A stretch of 39,476 nt of DNA from an uncultured Phycisphaeraceae bacterium (GTDB taxonomy: Bacteria; Planctomycetota; Phycisphaerae; Phycisphaerales; UBA1924), in NCBI GenBank assembly GCA_937899905.1, contig CALCCF010000005.1, positions 1 through 39,476 on the forward strand. Reading direction: 5' to 3'. Made by a program: the position numbers and the translations under genes. Positions 33,472-39,476 of the stretch are shown here, in pieces. Positions within the stretch are counted from its first letter, which is position 1, and each line of letters opens with the position of its first letter. The notes beneath the pieces were generated by a model that was not told the origin of the DNA, searched no databases, and was given only the letters and a program-made list of their open reading frames with translations.

Positions 33472-33804
33472 CTCCTCGCTCCGCTCGGTCCGCCGGGCAA
33501 CAAGGAGCGACCCCTGGTGGCGGGGGGCGGATGCCCTTCCAAAACCGAGGCTCTCTGACAACCGGCACGGATCAAACGTCGTCCCGCACGGGCGGAAACG
33601 GCTCGCAGGCAAGCCGCAAGGCTTGGCTTCGAGAACGTGCTGTTTAGTGTGGGGCTGGCGGGTAGCAACATTAAGAATCGAGCGAGCGCCGCCGGGCGCA
33701 TGGACGCAATGTCCAGACCCCGGCCTGTGAGTGTGAAGCCTTCGGGTGGATCGCTTGCAGTAGAAGGTGCGCTTGAGCCAATCTGGAACCGTTCGCGGCG
33801 ACAG
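33472..33804 (+). other. rRNA leader region
   Basis: About 330 bases between the promoter and the 23S processing stem. It contains no protein gene, 16S rRNA or tRNA that I can see. A CAAGCC-GCAA-GGCTTG hairpin and a boxA-like TGCTGTTTAG are annotated separately. The rest shows several GC-rich inverted pairs, as expected of a structured rRNA leader. Confidence 0.6.
33610..33647 (+). promoter_or_regulatory. boxB-boxA-type antitermination element
   Basis: CAAGCC (33610-33615), a GCAA tetraloop and GGCTTG (33620-33625) form a perfect 6-bp hairpin in the place of boxB. Twelve bases later, TGCTGTTTAG (33638-33647) matches the boxA consensus TGCTCTTTA at all but one position. The order boxB then boxA is that of rRNA leaders, where the Nus factors assemble to prevent termination within the long non-coding RNA. 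Confidence 0.6.
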
Positions 33805-33812
33805 GTTGGTGT

Positions 33813-36542
<2,730 letters not shown>

Positions 36543-36550
36543 GCACCAAC

Positions 36551-36763
36551 CCATTGCCGCGATCTTCGGATCGTGGGCAAGCACTCGCTCGATTCGTACG
36601 AGTGCACAGAAGAGAAGATTCGTTATTCAGCAGAATTACGGTCTTCCGTCAACCATCAAGACCCTGGTCTTGTTGGGCCAGTAGACGTTTGTTCCGGCCG
36701 GATCTTGTCTGGGCATTGCCCAGGCGAGACCTAGTGCCGGATGGCTGAAAAGCTATCCGTGCA
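36551..36763 (+). other. 23S-5S spacer
   Basis: About 210 bases with no tRNA gene visible. It ends in a strong hairpin, GGATGGCT-GAAA-AGCTATCC (36739-36758), with one G-U pair and a GNRA loop, a few bases before 5S and probably part of 5S processing. A second small hairpin, CTGGGC-ATT-GCCCAG, lies just upstream of it. Confidence 0.6.
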
Positions 36764-36872
36764 TTTTCGGCGACCATAGGTCAGGGGAGACACCTGTTCC
36801 CATCCCGAACACAGCAGTTAAGCCCTGGCCGCCGATGATACTGCCCTGCGGGAAAGTAGGTCATCGCCGTAC
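36764..36872 (+). rRNA. 5S ribosomal RNA
   Basis: About 109 bases. CGGCGA at the 5' end pairs with TCGCCG at the 3' end (helix I), and the conserved loop segment CCCATCCCGAACACAGCAGT is present, with GATGATACTGCC and GGAAAGTAGG in the second half. The position after 23S and the immediate downstream terminator support it. Exact ends are uncertain by a few bases. Confidence 0.95.
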
Positions 36873-36875
36873 TTG

Positions 36876-36908
36876 AGCCCCCAACGGTCAAACGTTGGGG
36901 GCTCTTTT
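36876..36908 (+). terminator. Intrinsic terminator of the rRNA unit
   Basis: AGCCCCCAACG (36876-36886) pairs perfectly with CGTTGGGGGCT (36893-36903) over 11 bp, with a 6-base loop, followed by CTTTT. It begins 4 bases after 5S. Confidence 0.95.
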
Positions 36909-36926
36909 CATTGGCTCGCTGCGTGT

Positions 36927-37781
36927 ATGCGCATCTCCGAACCACGCCAGTCACCTGCACCGGGCCGCCTAGATTTCTTCGTGCCGCACCTCGCAATAGA
37001 GAGCCGAGTGACTCAGCCAGACGTGCTGGATTGGCCCGATCTCGGTGGCCTCGACGACGCCGCCAGGCTTCGGGCGCGAGTCGCGCGAGTGCCGCACTGG
37101 TTCCATTCCTTCGAGCTGCCAGGCGGCGTCTGGACCGGTGGGCGGTATCGGCCCGCCGAGAAGCTCCACCGCCTCCACCTGCCCCATCGCATGGACGGCC
37201 TGAACGTCCTCGATGTCGGCGCCTGGGATGGCTTCTACAGCTTTGAGGCCGAACGGCGGGGGGCGGAACGCGTTATCTCGGCCGACCTCTGGAACCCCGA
37301 ACTCTCGGCGACCAGCGAGGGGTACGCGGTTGCGCACTCGGCGATGCAATCCTCGGCCACCCCGGTACGTGCCTCGGTACACGATCTCGATCCGTCGATT
37401 CACGGCGAGCACGACCTCGTGCTCTTCCTTGGCGTGCTCTACCACCTGCCGAACCCCTTCGAGGCTCTAGTTGCGCTCCGGCGCGTCACACGCAAGACCC
37501 TCATCTTGGAAACCGAGAGCGACCTCGCGTACACGCGCAGGCCCGCGCTCGCGTTCTACACCGGTTCGGAGCTCGGCAAGGATCCAACAAACTGGTTCGG
37601 CCCTAATGCGAAGGCAGTCGTGGCGATGTGCCAGGCCGCGGGGTTCGGGGACGTCCGCGTGGTCTGGAAGATGGGTTTGCCGATGCGGCTGGCTCGTGCG
37701 GCGAAGCGCGCCCGCGTCTACGGCGAGTCTCCCGTTTCCGGCCACGCCCGCGGCCGCGTGGTGGTCCATGCCCACGTCTGA
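36927..37781 (+). CDS. Class I SAM methyltransferase, CmoB-like (DUF1698 type)
   Basis: 284 residues from the ATG at 36927. An earlier in-frame start at 36873 lies in the rRNA terminator and is rejected; a GTG at 37008 is also possible. Motif I is LDVGAWDGFYSFE (near residue 95), then ERVISADLW, and LVLFLGVLYHLPNPFEAL, which closely matches the CmoB signature containing MGVLYH. The N-terminal VPHWFHSFELPGGVWTGG also fits this family. CmoB makes the carboxymethoxy-uridine modification at the tRNA wobble position from carboxy-SAM, but relatives modify other substrates, and no cmoA is visible here. The end overlaps thiE by 14 bases. Confidence 0.8.
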   Translation: MRISEPRQSPAPGRLDFFVPHLAIESRVTQPDVLDWPDLGGLDDAARLRARVARVPHWFHSFELPGGVWTGGRYRPAEKLHRLHLPHRMDGLNVLDVGAWDGFYSFEAERRGAERVISADLWNPELSATSEGYAVAHSAMQSSATPVRASVHDLDPSIHGEHDLVLFLGVLYHLPNPFEALVALRRVTRKTLILETESDLAYTRRPALAFYTGSELGKDPTNWFGPNAKAVVAMCQAAGFGDVRVVWKMGLPMRLARAAKRARVYGESPVSGHARGRVVVHAHV

Positions 37782-38868
37782 CCAATCCCCGGACGCGGGA
37801 CTGCCCCCCAGCATGGGCGGGCTCGCGCGATTGCTCGACGCGAACGTGAACCGGGCGTGCGAGGGCCTGCGCACCCTCGAGGATCTCGCGCGATTCCTGC
37901 TCGACGATGGCGATCTGGCGCGAAGGGCGAAGGACGCAAGGCACGCCGTCCGGAACGCGGCCGCGGCAACCGGGGCCCGTCGGCTCGTCGCGTGGCGCGA
38001 TACGCCCGGAGATGTTGGCACCACGATCTCCGCGGCCGGTGAGGGCGACCGGGCTGATTCGGAAGCGCTCGCCCTCGCGGCAGGAAACCGCGCGACCGAA
38101 GCGCTCCGCGCCTGTGAGGAGGCGGCCAAGGTGCTCGGGCTCGACGCCGCGGCCTTCGAGCGATCGCGGTACGAGGCGTACGACATTCAGCAGCGCCTGG
38201 TCTCCGCCCTAGGTGTATCTCGCTCGCTCGCATGGCCGGTGTGCGTGCTCATCACGGAGTCGCTGTGCCGGCAACCGTGGGAGTCTGTCGCCGAGGCGGC
38301 GTGCCGCGGTGGGGCCGCGTGCCTCCAACTCCGTGAAAAGGACATCGAAGACCGCGAGTTGCTCCGCCGAGCCCATCGCCTGATCGAGATCGCGCGGCCG
38401 CACGGCGTCGCGGTCATCGTGAACGACCGGCCCGACATCGCCGTGCTTGCCGGGGCGACGGGCGTACATCTGGGGCAGGGAGATCTCGCGGTCGCTGATG
38501 CGCGAAGGCTGGTGGGGGAGCGCGTAGCGATCGGCGTGTCGTGTAGCACCTTGGAGATGGCTCGATCGGCGGCCCAGGACGGTGCGGACTACCTCGGCCT
38601 CGGGCCCATGTTCCCCAGCGACACGAAGCGGAAAGACACGATCAGTGGGCCCCGGTTGATCGAGCGGGTCACGACCGATCTGGTCGCCGGCCGGCTGCCC
38701 CACCTGGCGATCAGCGGCATCGAGCCCAGCAACATCCCCGAACTGGTCGCGGCGGGATGCCGAGGCGTGGCGGTGTGCAGCGCGGTCTGCGGCTCGGACG
38801 ATCCCCTGCGAGCCACCCGCGCGCTTGTTGACGCGATGGCTGATGCACAGGCTCGCACCGCCGGCTAA
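37768..38868 (+). CDS. thiE: Thiamine-phosphate synthase, long form
   Basis: 366 residues from the ATG at 37768, which overlaps the methyltransferase end. Residues about 18-145 form the extra N-terminal domain known from cyanobacterial ThiE (ARLLDANVNRACEGLRTLED). Residues about 158-360 are the TIM-barrel synthase: QLREKD (187-192), NDRPD (219-223), GVHLGQGD (232-239), SCSTLEMARSA, GPMFPSDTK (279-287) and ISGI near the end. It joins the pyrimidine (HMP diphosphate) and thiazole phosphate to make thiamine phosphate in the cytoplasm. No other thiamine gene is adjacent. The N-terminal domain's role is not established. Confidence 0.93.
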   Translation: MPTSDQSPDAGLPPSMGGLARLLDANVNRACEGLRTLEDLARFLLDDGDLARRAKDARHAVRNAAAATGARRLVAWRDTPGDVGTTISAAGEGDRADSEALALAAGNRATEALRACEEAAKVLGLDAAAFERSRYEAYDIQQRLVSALGVSRSLAWPVCVLITESLCRQPWESVAEAACRGGAACLQLREKDIEDRELLRRAHRLIEIARPHGVAVIVNDRPDIAVLAGATGVHLGQGDLAVADARRLVGERVAIGVSCSTLEMARSAAQDGADYLGLGPMFPSDTKRKDTISGPRLIERVTTDLVAGRLPHLAISGIEPSNIPELVAAGCRGVAVCSAVCGSDDPLRATRALVDAMADAQARTAG

Positions 38869-38914
38869 CCCCGAGTGAGAGCGGAGCGCGTGCTCCCTCG
38901 GGCTAGACTCGGGC

Positions 38915-39476
38915 ATGGCGATCACTTTCCAGGAACGCGTGCTCGACAACGGAATCCGGCTGATCGGCGAGGTTGATCCCGAAGCGCACAGCGCGGCGGC
39001 GGGCTACTTCGTGCGCACGGGCGCACGCGACGAATCGGCCCAGGCGATGGGCGTGAGCCACTTCCTTGAGCACATGATGTTCAAGGGCCCGCGCGATTTG
39101 TCCGCCGAAGCGCTCAACTCCGCGATGGACGATCTCGGCGCGAGCAACAACGCGTACACGTCGGCCGAGCTCACGTGCTTCTACGCGCACACGCTGCCTG
39201 GAGCGCTGCCCGACGCCGCCACGCTGCTCGGCCGGATGATGCGTCCGGCCCTGCGCGAGGAAGACTTCGAGACCGAACGTGGCGTGATCCTTGAAGAGAT
39301 CGCGATGTACGACGACAACCCCTTCTGGGTGCTGCTCGAAGCCGCCAGCGAACGGCACTACCGCGGCCATGCGCTGGGCCATCGCGTGCTGGGCACGAAG
39401 CAGACGATCGAGCAGCTGCCCGTCACCACGATGCGTTCGTACTTCGACGAGCGGTACACCGCCGAGGCCACGGTCG
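38915..39476 (+). CDS. M16-family zinc peptidase (3' end outside window)
   Basis: 187 codons from the ATG at 38915 to the window edge. The inverted zinc motif HFLEH (His49, Glu52, His53) and the downstream Glu in ERGVILEEIAMYDDNP define family M16, related to mitochondrial processing peptidase and bacterial PqqL/YmxG. NNAYTSAELTCFYAH is the usual substrate-cleft segment. No signal peptide is visible, so the enzyme is probably cytoplasmic. Family members usually have about 420 residues or twice that, so half or more is missing. It starts 46 bases after thiE. Confidence 0.93.
   Translation, partial: MAITFQERVLDNGIRLIGEVDPEAHSAAAGYFVRTGARDESAQAMGVSHFLEHMMFKGPRDLSAEALNSAMDDLGASNNAYTSAELTCFYAHTLPGALPDAATLLGRMMRPALREEDFETERGVILEEIAMYDDNPFWVLLEAASERHYRGHALGHRVLGTKQTIEQLPVTTMRSYFDERYTAEATV

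Noticed and set aside
36551-36763. Possible tRNA in the 23S-5S spacer
   Set aside because: No T-loop sequence, anticodon arm or CCA-like end could be found; the hairpins present do not form a cloverleaf.
36873-36926. N-terminal extension of the methyltransferase gene
   Set aside because: It overlaps the 5S terminator and has no similarity to the family; the ATG at 36927 is preferred.

Overview
This window looks like chromosomal DNA from a planctomycete, most likely of the class Phycisphaerae. The reasons are: very GC-rich coding sequence; secreted proteins ending in a double EF-hand (dockerin-like) tail; a pilM gene that appears fused to a pilN-like part; menaquinone methylation and peptidoglycan synthesis genes; a peptidoglycan gene cluster with no ftsA or ftsZ beside it in this window; and a 23S-5S rRNA unit with its own promoter and no 16S gene upstream. 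The assignment rests on family knowledge and was not checked by a search.

Layout. 1-2310 (minus strand): an ECF sigma factor, an anti-sigma-like membrane protein and a secreted protein form a tight operon. 2457-4134 (minus): a B12-binding-fold protein without the usual cobalt-ligating His, and the MenG/UbiE methyltransferase. 4197-5204 (plus): an M48 metalloprotease lipoprotein. 5192-8186 (minus): a secreted protein, an M19 dipeptidase and a zinc-ribbon membrane protein, coupled by overlapping start/stop codons. 8347-15714 (plus): three tandem paralogues of about 770 residues, each with a signal peptide, a choice-of-anchor-B/LVIVD-type propeller region, a beta-sandwich-like region and a double EF-hand tail. 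15802-16635 (minus): a DUF4097-type lipoprotein. 16767-22560 (minus): murC, murB, ddl, an ftsQ-like gene, a polytopic membrane protein and greA; the last two share one reading frame with no stop between them. 22723-24904 (plus): an SDR epimerase, a 66-residue protein and a family-4-like uracil-DNA glycosylase that has lost three of four Fe-S cysteines. 25119-25934 (minus): a CusF-like copper-binding lipoprotein and a small basic protein. 26084-27457 (plus): a MEMO-family protein with a PqqD-like N-terminus and two missing metal ligands. 27824-33356 (plus): a type IV pilus operon (PilM-PilN fusion, PilO-like protein, large anchored protein). 33444-36908 (plus): rRNA promoter, boxB/boxA leader, 23S, 5S and terminator. 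36927-39476 (plus): a CmoB-like methyltransferase, a long-form ThiE and the start of an M16 peptidase.

How the genes work together. The strongest units are the peptidoglycan precursor block (MurC, MurB and Ddl act in consecutive or parallel steps), the pilus inner-membrane platform, the rRNA unit and the sigma/anti-sigma pair. The three paralogues are the most distinctive accessory region: P1 has its own strong terminator and the genes are 219 and 234 bases apart, so they look like separately expressed, duplicated surface or secreted proteins. No tRNA gene, CRISPR array, insertion sequence or phage gene was recognised. All family calls come from reading motifs by eye.
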